This document shows, in pieces, positions 19,638-27,299 of a stretch of 64,000 nucleotides of DNA (position 1 is the stretch's first letter; each line of letters opens with the position of its first letter). The position numbers and the translations under genes were made by a program. The notes below the pieces were generated by a model that was not told where the DNA came from, made no database searches, and was given only the letters and a program-made list of their open reading frames with translations. Source of the stretch: Fulvivirga imtechensis AK7 (GTDB lineage Bacteria > Bacteroidota > Bacteroidia > Cytophagales > Cyclobacteriaceae); contig NZ_AMZN01000055.1 of NCBI RefSeq assembly GCF_000331535.1, forward strand, positions 62,001 through 126,000. Direction: 5' to 3'.

Positions 19638-21407
19638 ATGAAAATACCTGATCTAAAAGAGACACTTGGCCTTACTTTAAAAACCATTGCCAGATTTCCA
19701 TTGGCCACGGCCTGTGGCATTGCTGGTATGCTGGCTTTATGTTATCTTGTTGGCATACCTTATCATGAAGAGGCGCTGAAGCCGCAACTTGTAAGATTAG
19801 TTTTAGTTTCAATACTTGGTATCTCTTTTTTTACGGCACTACAGCTATTTAGTGAGGGCCTTCATGCCATGTGGGCTCGATATGCGGCGCACGCTGCAGG
19901 GCTGAGTTTGCTGGTTTTCTATTATTTTGCTCTGCCGGATGCAATCTCCGAAGTGCAGATCATCCGATATGTTTTGTTCCTTATCACTGCTCATCTGCTC
20001 GTTTCTTTTGCTCCGCACATTCTACACTTTGAAAAGGAAGGCTTTTGGTCGTATAATAAGCAGTTGTTCTTACAGATCTTGATAGCTTTTTTCTATGCTC
20101 TGGTTCTTTATGGTGGTCTGGCGTTAGCCATTGCCGCTGTTCAAAATCTTTTTGATGTAGATGTGCATGAGCGGATATATGCGAGGCTATTCTTTGTTGT
20201 GATGGGTATTTTTTCTATGCTCTACTTTTTAGGAGGCATTCCCCGCAGGGAGGAGACTTATCAGGCGGATCATTCATATCCAACGGGGCTTTCTGTCTTT
20301 GCTCAATACATTTTGATACCGCTAGTTGGCATTTATAATATCATTTTGTACCTGTATACCATTAAGATCATCATCGCGTGGGACTGGCCCCGGGGTTGGA
20401 TAGCCTACCTTTTTGTGAGCTACGCAGTTTTAGGAATACTGTCCTATCTTTTGATTCATCCATTGGCTACATCAGGACCAAAAGCCTGGATACGGCTTTT
20501 CTCCAAATGGTTTTTTATATCCCTGGTGCCCTTGGTGGGAGTACTCTTTCTTGCGGTGTACAGGAGAGTGTCGGAATACGGAATTACAGAAAACCGGTAT
20601 TATTTATATCTGCTTGATTTTTGGCTTCTCGGAATAGCACTTTACTTTCTATTTTCAAAAACCAGAAACATCAAACTAATACCGATTACCCTGGCCGTTA
20701 TTATATTATTGTCATCATTTGGTCCCTGGGGTGCTTTTTCACTCTCTGTTAACAATCAGGTGAGCCGCTTTGAGAAGGTTATGGAAAGTAAAGTAAAAGG
20801 GTCTGATGAGCTTACTTTCCAGGATAAAAAAGCTTTGTCATCTATCCTGACCTATCTGGAGAGGCGTGAGCAACTTGATGAGGTGGGCCGGTATTTTACG
20901 TATGACATCGATTCGCTTCTGGCTCAAAAGCACGCAAACATACCCGCTATATTGCTGAACGAGTATAACATCAACTATATCTCTGAATGGCAGACTAACG
21001 AGTCAGGTGTCAGAAACTTTTTATCCTTTAGTTCGAGAAGGGAATATTATGCAAGCATTAAGGAGTTTGATGAGTTTGTCAGGTATCAGAGCTATTATCA
21101 GCAGGAGCATACAATGGGTACACTAACAGTAAATTGGGATAAAGACAAAAGTGTGCTTAGTATAAAGGATTCCGCTGGTTGGGGTGCTGCCATTGATTTT
21201 GATTCTTTGATCAACAAACTGGTGAAGCTTCAGACTGAAAATGTTCATGACATGGATCCGAAGGAATTGTCATTGAAGGGAAGCACGGATCAGATGGAGT
21301 ACCTTTTGCATATTCAATCGCTGACGCTTGAGCGTGCGGGGGAGCAATATGATATCCGTTCTATGGAGTTTGACCTGTTTTTTAATAAAAAGCGACAAAA
21401 AATATAA
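19638..21407 (+). CDS. DUF4153 multi-pass membrane protein
   Basis: 589 residues. The first 370 or so form about a dozen hydrophobic segments (for example SILGISFFTALQLF, LLVFYYFALPD, IPLVGIYNIILYLYTIKIII) of the DUF4153 family. The last 200 residues are a soluble domain with no family I recognise. Role unknown. Probably the last gene of the mltG cluster, 48 bases behind the BrkB gene. Confidence 0.75.
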   Translation: MKIPDLKETLGLTLKTIARFPLATACGIAGMLALCYLVGIPYHEEALKPQLVRLVLVSILGISFFTALQLFSEGLHAMWARYAAHAAGLSLLVFYYFALPDAISEVQIIRYVLFLITAHLLVSFAPHILHFEKEGFWSYNKQLFLQILIAFFYALVLYGGLALAIAAVQNLFDVDVHERIYARLFFVVMGIFSMLYFLGGIPRREETYQADHSYPTGLSVFAQYILIPLVGIYNIILYLYTIKIIIAWDWPRGWIAYLFVSYAVLGILSYLLIHPLATSGPKAWIRLFSKWFFISLVPLVGVLFLAVYRRVSEYGITENRYYLYLLDFWLLGIALYFLFSKTRNIKLIPITLAVIILLSSFGPWGAFSLSVNNQVSRFEKVMESKVKGSDELTFQDKKALSSILTYLERREQLDEVGRYFTYDIDSLLAQKHANIPAILLNEYNINYISEWQTNESGVRNFLSFSSRREYYASIKEFDEFVRYQSYYQQEHTMGTLTVNWDKDKSVLSIKDSAGWGAAIDFDSLINKLVKLQTENVHDMDPKELSLKGSTDQMEYLLHIQSLTLERAGEQYDIRSMEFDLFFNKKRQKI

Positions 21408-21415
21408 AAGACTTA

Positions 21416-21446
21416 TTTGTCAAAAATAAAATATAATATACATTTG
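21416..21446 (+). promoter_or_regulatory. Promoter of tRNA-Ser
   Basis: TTTG at 21416-21419 and TACATTTG at 21439-21446 with 19 bases between match the Bacteroidota -33/-7 consensus well. Transcription would begin near 21452, about 60 bases before the mature tRNA. Confidence 0.7.
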
Positions 21447-21513
21447 CAGTCCCATTCGGGAAATCGTTTGATTTCAAAGCTCAGAAAGGAGTGCTCCGAA
21501 GGGATTAAAACAC

Positions 21514-21598
21514 AGAGGAGTGGCAGAGTGGTCGAATGCGGCGGTCTTGAAAACCGTTGTACCGCAAGGTACCGGGGGTTCGAATCCCTCCTCCTCTG
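21514..21598 (+). tRNA. tRNA-Ser (anticodon UGA)
   Basis: An 85-nt class II tRNA. The acceptor AGAGGAG (21514-21520) pairs with CTCCTCT (21591-21597), with discriminator G. The anticodon stem GCGGT/ACCGT encloses loop CTTGAAA with anticodon TGA at 21548-21550. A long variable arm (gtaccgcaaggtac) marks serine, and the T arm is GGGGGTTCGAATCCCTC. CCA is not encoded. Its 3' end is repeated at three other places downstream, so it is the likely integration target. Confidence 0.95.
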
Positions 21599-21634
21599 CA
21601 AGGAAAGCCTGAGTTAATCACCTCAGGCTTTTTT
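21585..21634 (+). repeat. att-like direct repeat, left copy (tRNA-Ser 3' end plus terminator)
   Basis: These 50 bases recur at 26917-26966 with one mismatch (A at 21616, G at 26948). The shared part begins in the T stem of tRNA-Ser and runs through the terminator T tract, the classic arrangement of an island inserted into a tRNA 3' end. Confidence 0.8.
21605..21634 (+). terminator. Terminator of tRNA-Ser
   Basis: AAGCCTGAG (21605-21613) and CTCAGGCTT (21622-21630) form a nine-base-pair stem with an eight-base loop, followed by T residues to 21634. Confidence 0.88.
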
Positions 21635-21668
21635 GTTTTCTACAAAAAACACTTAATAGGAAAGGGAT

Positions 21669-21766
21669 GAGAACCGAAGGGCAGGCCTGGGTTCGAAATG
21701 TAGCGTAGCGGAATTCACGAGGGGTTGTGCGGCACGCTCGTGGGTACGAGTAATCCCTCCTCCTCT
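21669..21766 (+). repeat. Island-boundary repeat, copy 1
   Basis: A 98-base stretch ending in AATCCCTCCTCCTCT, the tRNA-Ser 3' sequence. A copy about 85 percent identical by eye is at 36346-36442; both contain gaattcacgagggg and gggtacgagtaatccctc. The part before the tRNA-like end may be an old core/arm region or a decayed tRNA 3' half. No gene fits here. Confidence 0.6.
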
Positions 21767-21906
21767 TTATTTCGTCAACCATTTTTTACCTTTCTATAAA
21801 ACAGGTAATAGTGAAAAGATGTGAGTAAGGTGGAATGAAAGCACTATTACCATCAAAGACAGCACGCAGATTCCTGGCTGCTTCCCATCTTTCAAACACA
21901 TTCCAC

Positions 21907-22075
21907 AATCGTAAGAATTTGAATTCTGTCGCAAATTTATCGGGAAGGGAATATTTCCGGCAAAAACGTGGCGAGAGAACGGCCCTCCCCGAAAATCCTC
22001 ACCCAATTCCGTTCTTTTTTGCCGGAAATCCCCCTTCCCTGAGCCGGTGGCCCCATAATTCAAATTCTTACGATT
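21907..22075 (+). repeat. 169-bp nested palindrome before the RadC-like gene
   Basis: Outer arms 21907-21925 and 22057-22075 are a perfect 19-bp inverted repeat (aatcgtaagaatttgaatt). Middle arms gggaaggg...tttccggcaaaaa (from 21942) and ttttttgccggaaat...cttccc (to 22039) are near perfect, and gaacgg/ccgttc (21978-21983 and 22008-22013) continue the stem inward. The RadC-like ATG begins on the next base. It could be a structured leader RNA, a replication or transfer hairpin, or the end of a mobile unit. Confidence 0.65.
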
Positions 22076-22540
22076 ATGGAAAATTCAAAGAACAAAAAAT
22101 GGGAAGTAGCAGAAATTCAGCTCGTGTACAAGTCAAAGGTTAAGCCCTCCGAAAGACCATCTGTTAGCAGCTCTCAAACGGCTTACGAAGTATTTATCGA
22201 AGATTGGGATTCAGATAAAATCGGATTCGTTGAGGAATTTAAGGTTATGCTGCTCAACAGGGGCCACAGAGTCTTAGGTATATATAATTTGTCATGTGGA
22301 GGTACTACTAGAACTATTGTTGATCCTAAGTTATTATTTGCAGCAGCAATAAAGAGCAATGCCTCAAATATAATAGTTGCGCATAACCATCCGAGTGGAT
22401 CACGCAGGCCAAGTCAACCTGATATAAATATTACAAAGGTATTAAAGGAAATAGGTAAACTTCTGGAAATACCTTTGCTTGATCACCTGATTGTAACTAC
22501 TGAAGGATTTTTTTCCTTTAGTGATGAGGGGCTGTTATAG
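22076..22540 (+). CDS. RadC-like JAB/MPN domain protein
   Basis: 154 residues comprising only the JAB (MPN+) domain of RadC. The metal motif is visible: Glu54 (FVEEFKVMLLN), His103 and His105 in AHNHPSG, and Asp116 in RRPSQPDINIT. The helix-hairpin-helix half of chromosomal RadC is missing, as is usual for the short radC genes carried on Bacteroidota integrative elements. The catalytic role is unknown. It is the first gene after the island's left repeat and starts at the edge of the long palindrome. Confidence 0.88.
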   Translation: MENSKNKKWEVAEIQLVYKSKVKPSERPSVSSSQTAYEVFIEDWDSDKIGFVEEFKVMLLNRGHRVLGIYNLSCGGTTRTIVDPKLLFAAAIKSNASNIIVAHNHPSGSRRPSQPDINITKVLKEIGKLLEIPLLDHLIVTTEGFFSFSDEGLL

Positions 22541-22695
22541 CTCCTTTTTTGCTCCAATAGCAAAGCTTTCAATAAAGTAACGACTTTCACCGCGTAAACG
22601 GCATATTTATTCACATGTTTCCAATAGTGATTATCCGAGTGGCTAGAAATTCTTAATATTAAAGTCTATCTTAAGGTATTGATTTACAATTACCG

Positions 22696-23334
22696 ATGAA
22701 TAATTACCTAAAACTACTTCTTTATTTAAAACAATTTGAAGGGGATGGCAAAATGCACCCTATAGAACATCTTTTTCCGGGTCTTACTCTAAAGGAAAAA
22801 AAAGCCATCTTTAATGAACTAGTTGTTGAACGGCTTATTGCTATGGAAGGACGTGAAACAAAATACGATTCTTTCATAATGGAGGCAAATCTTGTTACAG
22901 GTAAAACTAAATGGACGGAAAGTCCACTCAACGAACTAAATCAAAGAGTAAAGGAGGACGAATTTCGAGCCAAAATAACATTTAGGGGTTCTAAATATTT
23001 AAAGGAGGAATTACAAATGCAGAATGAAGACAAGTATAGCATTAATGTATCGGGGACAAGTACGAACAATACATTTGTTATCGAATCAAGAGATGTGACA
23101 ATCAATAACAGAAATAATGCATCATACAAGTTGGATGAAATTATTGAAATTCTTAAAAAGGATGATACAATTAATGAAGAAGAAAGGACATCGATAGTAG
23201 GTGATTTTGTTCAAGCAAAACAGGCAATAAATCAAACCGGTAAATTACCAGAACGCTTGATGAAATCAATTTTAGAATATGGATCGCAATTTAGCTCCAT
23301 AGGGAATTTTATTTTTAGCCTGTTCCAATCTTAG
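22696..23334 (+). CDS. Unknown island protein with N-terminal winged-helix-like region
   Basis: 212 residues, family not recognised. Residues 1-105 look like an alpha/beta winged-helix-type fold (YLKLLLYLKQFEGDGK, LTLKEKKAIFNELVVERLIA, FRGSKYLKEEL). A short Asn/Thr-rich strand segment (INVSGTSTNNTFVIESRD) follows, then a charged helical region. The end is hydrophobic (SSIGNFIFSLF), which could insert in a membrane. Such HTH-linker-hydrophobic designs are seen in accessory and defence genes, but no function is shown. Five bases separate it from the next gene, so the two form an operon. Confidence 0.7.
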   Translation: MNNYLKLLLYLKQFEGDGKMHPIEHLFPGLTLKEKKAIFNELVVERLIAMEGRETKYDSFIMEANLVTGKTKWTESPLNELNQRVKEDEFRAKITFRGSKYLKEELQMQNEDKYSINVSGTSTNNTFVIESRDVTINNRNNASYKLDEIIEILKKDDTINEEERTSIVGDFVQAKQAINQTGKLPERLMKSILEYGSQFSSIGNFIFSLFQS

Positions 23335-23339
23335 CTGCT

Positions 23340-23912
23340 ATGGCCAAACCCAAAATAGTTTATGATCCTGATGGAAGTGTGGTTTTAGATAATATTGAAT
23401 GGACATGGGAATCTTTGAAGCATGTGTGCCATTCTGACTTTGTTTTTGAAGGGAAGCCGCGAGGATTTATTTGCCGGAAGTATAAACTGCCACGGGATAT
23501 ACTCAATGAATGGATAGAAAGTGAAAATTGGGAATACGATAGAAAATCACATTGGCAACGCCCCTATAGCTATAGAATTGATTCTGCCCTAAATAATCTA
23601 ATGATAAACATTTCGCATTTGGTTGAGATTCAGGAAGAAGTCAATGATATTGAATTTGATGAGAAAAATATTCTAAGTAGGATCAAAATCGATATTCAAG
23701 CCAAAGAGAATGACCAATGGAAAATTTATAAAACTCTTATTCTTGAAAAGTATGCTGTTCTGATTGAGGGAATTGGAGAGTATATTGGTTCCGAAAAAAT
23801 AAAAATTCTCGATGATACTGAAGAAATAAAGTATAAGGCCCAGGTCTCACCAGGAGAGATACTAATTCGTTATCTTAAAGAAAAGGGGAAAATCAAAAAT
23901 CCCCAAAATTGA
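23340..23912 (+). CDS. Unknown island protein, HTH-like N-terminus
   Basis: 190 residues, not recognised with confidence. The N-terminal stretch (WTWESLKHVCHSDFV, RKYKLPRDILNEWIESENWE, DRKSHW) weakly resembles the helix-turn-helix of phage terminase small subunits (IAxxYGVSxxTLxxWIxxEGWxxxR). The rest is charged and helical. It is co-transcribed with the preceding gene. It could be a DNA-binding partner of that protein or a phage remnant. Confidence 0.65.
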   Translation: MAKPKIVYDPDGSVVLDNIEWTWESLKHVCHSDFVFEGKPRGFICRKYKLPRDILNEWIESENWEYDRKSHWQRPYSYRIDSALNNLMINISHLVEIQEEVNDIEFDEKNILSRIKIDIQAKENDQWKIYKTLILEKYAVLIEGIGEYIGSEKIKILDDTEEIKYKAQVSPGEILIRYLKEKGKIKNPQN

Positions 23913-24062
23913 TTCTGGAAAGTCACATTTTTTTTTGATTTTTTTGAGATCATTAAGCAAAGCTGTTATTCACATCTTTGAACGGGACGTATAAATGAGA
24001 AATGATCTTTGGTTGTAATATCTTATTGTGTATCACATTTTTTGTTTAAAAAAATAATCAAG

Positions 24063-24122
24063 TCAGTATTTATAATACTGAAAATTGGAAATTTTTAAAC
24101 TAAATGCAATCTTTGGTTTAAA
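24063..24122 (+). promoter_or_regulatory. Candidate operators of the abiE pair
   Basis: TCAGTATT (24063-24070) and AATACTGA (24074-24081) form a perfect eight-base inverted repeat with a three-base centre. A second inverted repeat, TTTAAAC (24094-24100) and GTTTAAA (24116-24122), follows. Both precede the AbiEi ATG at 24143. AbiEi antitoxins of known systems repress their own promoter by binding inverted repeats. Confidence 0.5.
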
Positions 24123-24142
24123 TAAATCTGTATTTTGGTATT

Positions 24143-24922
24143 ATGAATACGGAAAAGTCATCCAAAATAAACCAACTTTTGAGATCGCAGCCATACGGTA
24201 CTATATTCACCAGCTCCTGGTTGGTTGAAAGAGGCTATAGTCTTGACTTACAGAAGCAGTACAAGAAAAGTAATTGGCTTGAATCAATAGGTTCTGGAGC
24301 GATGAAAAGAACCGGCGATGACATTCCATTAGAAGGGGCCCTTTTTGCCTTACAGCACCAATTGGGAATGCATATACATATCGGAGCGAAGTCAGCATTG
24401 GGCTTACAAGGAAAAGCACATTACCTAAAATTAAATGCTTCAAGAACATCATTGTTCGGGCCTTTAAAAGAAAACCCGCCCAAATGGTTCAGGGATCAAT
24501 GGAAAGATAAGTACAGCTTGACCCAAAGTGATTTTTTACCAGTAGACATAGGTGTAACTGATTTTGACTTTGGTGCCTATAAACTTAAAATTTCTACACC
24601 CGCCAGAGCTATCATGGAATGCCTGTATCTCGCACCTGAAAAACAACCCCTGATGGAATGCTATGAAATAATGGAAGGTCTGAATAATCTACGACCCAAC
24701 AGTGTACAGCAACTGCTTGAAAACTGTAATTCCATAAAAGTGAAAAGATTGTTTCTTTTTATGGCGGAAAAAGCCGCTCACCAATGGTTCCGATATATAA
24801 ACACCGAAAGTGTCGATTTAGGTAAAGGCAAACGAAGTATAGTGCCAAATGGAGTGTTTGATCAAAAATATCAAATAACATTACCCAAAGAACTAAAAAA
24901 AAAAGATGAACGAGGCATATAA
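24143..24922 (+). CDS. AbiEi-family antitoxin/transcriptional repressor
   Basis: 259 residues with the AbiEi layout. An N-terminal winged helix (SKINQLLRSQPYGTIFTSSWLVERGYS, KKSNWLESIGSGAMKRTGD) is followed by the AbiEi_3-type C-terminal domain (LHIGAKSALGLQGKAHYLKL-like segment, KISTPARAIMECLYLAP, LLENCNSIKVKRLFLFMAE). It is the antitoxin of the type IV AbiE toxin-antitoxin/abortive-infection family and probably autoregulates through the palindromes upstream. It overlaps the toxin frame by 17 bases, showing coupling. Intact here, although its partner is frameshifted. Confidence 0.85.
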   Translation: MNTEKSSKINQLLRSQPYGTIFTSSWLVERGYSLDLQKQYKKSNWLESIGSGAMKRTGDDIPLEGALFALQHQLGMHIHIGAKSALGLQGKAHYLKLNASRTSLFGPLKENPPKWFRDQWKDKYSLTQSDFLPVDIGVTDFDFGAYKLKISTPARAIMECLYLAPEKQPLMECYEIMEGLNNLRPNSVQQLLENCNSIKVKRLFLFMAEKAAHQWFRYINTESVDLGKGKRSIVPNGVFDQKYQITLPKELKKKDERGI

Positions 24923-25810
24923 AAGGCAGGTAAGTCTATTATTGGATGTACTTCCTTTTATTGCTGAGGAAGATGATATAGCATTGCATGGTGGTACGGC
25001 CATAAACCTTTTTGTCCGTAACATGCCCCGCTTATCTGTGGATGTAGATCTTACCTATCTTCCCATAGAGGATCGGGATACCTCATTAAAGAATATTGCA
25101 GCGATATTAAAAAGAATACAGACAAGGCTGGAATCAACTATAGAAGGAATATCCATTGAACCTAAAATAGACGTTGGAAAACTCTTTATTTCTAAAGAAA
25201 ATGCCTTAATAAAGTTGGAAATCAACCTTGTTGGCCGTGGTACTTATAAAAAGCCGGAAACAGCAATATTGTGCGAAAGTGCACAAGAAGAATTCGATGT
25301 ATTTGTGGAAATGAAGATGGTTCCCGTGCAGCAACTATACGGAGGGAAGATATGTGCTGCCCTTGATCGTCAACACCCTAGAGACTTGTTTGACGTTAAA
25401 TATTTATTGGAAAATGAAGGATTTTCAGGTGAACTAATAGCCGGATTTATCTTCTGTATCCTGGGAGCGAAAGACCCATTTATGAAATATTGAATCCCCA
25501 TCGGTTAGATCAAAAGGATGCCCTTTTAAACCAATTTGAGGGTATGACCTTAGAGCCTTTCACTTATGAAAATTATGAAGATACGAGAGAAAAGTTAATT
25601 GGGCTGGTGCAAAATTCCCTAACGCAAAAGGATAAGGATTTCTTAATAGGGTTTAAAGGACTACAACCAGATTGGTCTATTTACTCCTATGAACAATACC
25701 CTTCGATTAGATGGAAATTATTGAACCTACAGCGACTAAAAGATAACAATCCGGAAAAATACGATCAGCATGTAAATCGTCTTAAAGAATTCCTAGGTAC
25801 TTTGGAATAG
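24906..25810 (+). pseudogene. AbiEii-family nucleotidyltransferase toxin, frameshifted
   Basis: AbiEii/AbiGii nucleotidyltransferase fold: HGGTAINLFVR (GG at 29-30), SVDVDLTY (46-50) and QLYGGKICAALDRQHPRDLFDVKYLL. The first frame stops at 25493 after AKDPFMKY. The second frame (25466-25810) continues the family sequence without a gap as SERPIYEILNPHRLDQ, ending in LKEFLGTLE. The break lies at CTGGGAGC (25461-25468) and is explained by loss of one G from a G run. Either the toxin is dead, or this is a sequencing or assembly indel. Product if intact: about 300 residues. Confidence 0.8.
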
Positions 25811-25873
25811 TCATCATAACTACTGGTTTCAACCACGTTAGTATTAAAGTCAAAGCTTTTTTAAATGTAGCCT

Positions 25874-26473
25874 ATGCAAAAGTGTCTTAAATGTACTGAT
25901 TCATTTATCTTAGTAAACACTATTTATTTATATCATGATATTTACGAGTGCGGCAATTGTGGCTATTGGGAATTTAAAAGAATTGAGAAGTGCTGCAGAA
26001 AACCTTACCTAATAGTGACCATTGATCATAAAAGCTCCGGTCAATTTTTCCTGTACTGGCAATGTACAAACTGTGGTGGATCAACCAATAGAAGCAAACC
26101 CCTGAGCTCAAAAATTTATGGTGAAAAAATCAGGAATGAATTTTCCATCAGCGCTTTTGAGGCTTGGAAGTATGCAAGAAACAACGAAGGTGCATGCTTG
26201 GCTGAAGATAGGAAGCACTACAATCTGGTGAATTCCAGGTATTACAAATATCACTCCTATATTGCCTCAGATGAATGGAGAAAAAAACGTAAGCTAGTTC
26301 TGGAACGTGATCATTACCTGTGCCAGGAGTGTAAGGAGAGGCCAGCAGAAGAAGTTCACCACAAAACCTATAACAACCTTTTTGATGAACCTTTGGAGGA
26401 TTTGGTGTCGTTGTGCAAGAAATGCCATGACGAAGTTCATGAGAAGAAGCGTTCCGGGTTAGTAGATCGGTAG
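25874..26473 (+). CDS. HNH endonuclease domain protein
   Basis: 199 residues. The N-terminal half has several Cys pairs (CLKC, CGNC, CTNC) that look like zinc ribbons. The C-terminal half has an HNH nuclease: YIASDEWRKKRKLVLERDHYLCQEC, EVHHKTYNNLFDEPLEDLVSLCKKCHDEVH, with the HH pair, Asn and CxxC...CxxC zinc frame in place. It may be a restriction-like defence nuclease or a homing-type gene of the island; the sequence does not decide. Single gene after abiE. Confidence 0.8.
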   Translation: MQKCLKCTDSFILVNTIYLYHDIYECGNCGYWEFKRIEKCCRKPYLIVTIDHKSSGQFFLYWQCTNCGGSTNRSKPLSSKIYGEKIRNEFSISAFEAWKYARNNEGACLAEDRKHYNLVNSRYYKYHSYIASDEWRKKRKLVLERDHYLCQECKERPAEEVHHKTYNNLFDEPLEDLVSLCKKCHDEVHEKKRSGLVDR

Positions 26474-26486
26474 CTATGTATGCCTC

Positions 26487-26668
26487 CTATCGCTTTATCT
26501 GATTTTTAAACTTTTTAAAGTTCTTCAGCAGCCACTCATTTACATCATTATACTGGCGATAAAGATGGGATTTATCAATTGCTTGAATGCCTGCCTGTAG
26601 AATAGTTTCCTTAGCCTTTTGTCCACTACATCGTTATCTAAATAGAGAAGTGCTAATTTTATCCAGTA
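26487..26668 (-). pseudogene. TOPRIM primase C-terminal remnant
   Basis: On the minus strand the sequence reads LALLYLDNDV and, after a one-base frame change near 26631, QKAKETILQAGIQAIDKSH then LYRQYNDVNEWLLKNFKKF to a stop at 26487-26489. LDND with the downstream pattern NDVNEWL is the end of the CHC2/TOPRIM primases carried by Bacteroidota mobile elements. The matching N-terminus lies just beside it on the opposite strand. Confidence 0.6.
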
Positions 26669-26684
26669 TCAATAATAAGTTGAG

Positions 26685-26916
26685 GTGAACATACAGCAGT
26701 TGAACGAGCAACCTATTGTGGACTTCCTGGAAATGGAGGGCATATATCCCCGCATAAAAAGGGGTGTGAGCTGGTGGTATATCTCCTCGATCCGCCCCCT
26801 TGAAAAAACACCCTCATTTAAGGTGGATACCCGGATCAACTCACCCATAATGGTACCAAAACCTTGGAATATATGTAAGCGGTTGGGGGTGAGGTTGTTA
26901 CAAAGGATAAAAAAAC
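26685..26916 (+). pseudogene. CHC2/TOPRIM primase N-terminal remnant
   Basis: From GTG at 26685: MNIQQLNEQPIVDFLEMEGI, RGVSWWYISSIRPLEKTPSF, KVDTRIN, which matches the start of mobile-element DnaG-like primases (zinc-finger region, KTPSFKV). After RIN the frame runs out of family sequence and into the right att-like repeat at 26917. The gene is broken at both ends and lies head to head with its own C-terminal piece, which points to an inversion plus deletion. Confidence 0.55.
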
Positions 26917-26966
26917 TCCCTCCTCCTCTGCAAGGAAAGCCTGAGTTGATCACCTCAGGCTTTTTT
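26917..26966 (+). repeat. att-like direct repeat, right copy (tRNA-Ser 3' end plus terminator)
   Basis: 50 bases identical to 21585-21634 except one position. It includes the last 14 bases of tRNA-Ser and a complete working terminator hairpin (AAGCCTGAG...CTCAGGCTT plus seven T). No intact tRNA precedes it. Confidence 0.8.
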
Positions 26967-27074
26967 TCTACTATTAGTGTCTGCGGGATCACTGAGTCTT
27001 CTGTGCAAGAAATTCTAATACTTTTTTAATGTACTTTCTTTTAAATTTTCTATGAGGATTTTTAACATTAGTGG

Positions 27075-27170
27075 ATGTTTAGAAATCCTTACAAACTGAG
27101 GTTGGCCATTCTTATGATCATTTTAGTCACAGGTTTGATGCTTGCACTGCTTAAATTTTTCTTTCCTTAA
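27075..27170 (+). CDS. Possible 31-residue membrane peptide
   Basis: ATG at 27075 to TAA at 27168-27170 reads MFRNPYKLRLAILMIILVTG then LMLALLKFFFP. It has a basic start and one hydrophobic helix, the usual look of a small membrane protein. No clear ribosome-binding site or promoter. Could be chance. Confidence 0.3.
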   Translation: MFRNPYKLRLAILMIILVTGLMLALLKFFFP

Positions 27171-27200
27171 TACTTTAGTTAATAGAACTTTTAAGTGATG

Positions 27201-27292
27201 AATTAGTGTCTATAAGAAAACTCTAAGTGGTGCGAGAGCATTTTTGGAACGAGCGTAACGCGGACATAGGCGTTTTCTTAGAGACACGAATT
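27201..27292. mobile_element. MITE-like element, copy B (short)
   Basis: Terminal inverted repeats 27201-27221 and 27272-27292 match at 19 of 21 positions. The interior keeps gcgagagcatttttgg and gcgtaacgcggacat but lacks the CCCGCC hairpin of copies A and C, so this is an internally deleted form of 92 bp. Confidence 0.78.
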
Positions 27293-27299
27293 AATTTAT

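Noticed and set aside
21794-22143. Open frames on both strands (89 and 102 codons) across the palindrome before radC
   Set aside because: They mirror each other because the DNA is an inverted repeat. Composition is not protein-like and no start site signal is seen.
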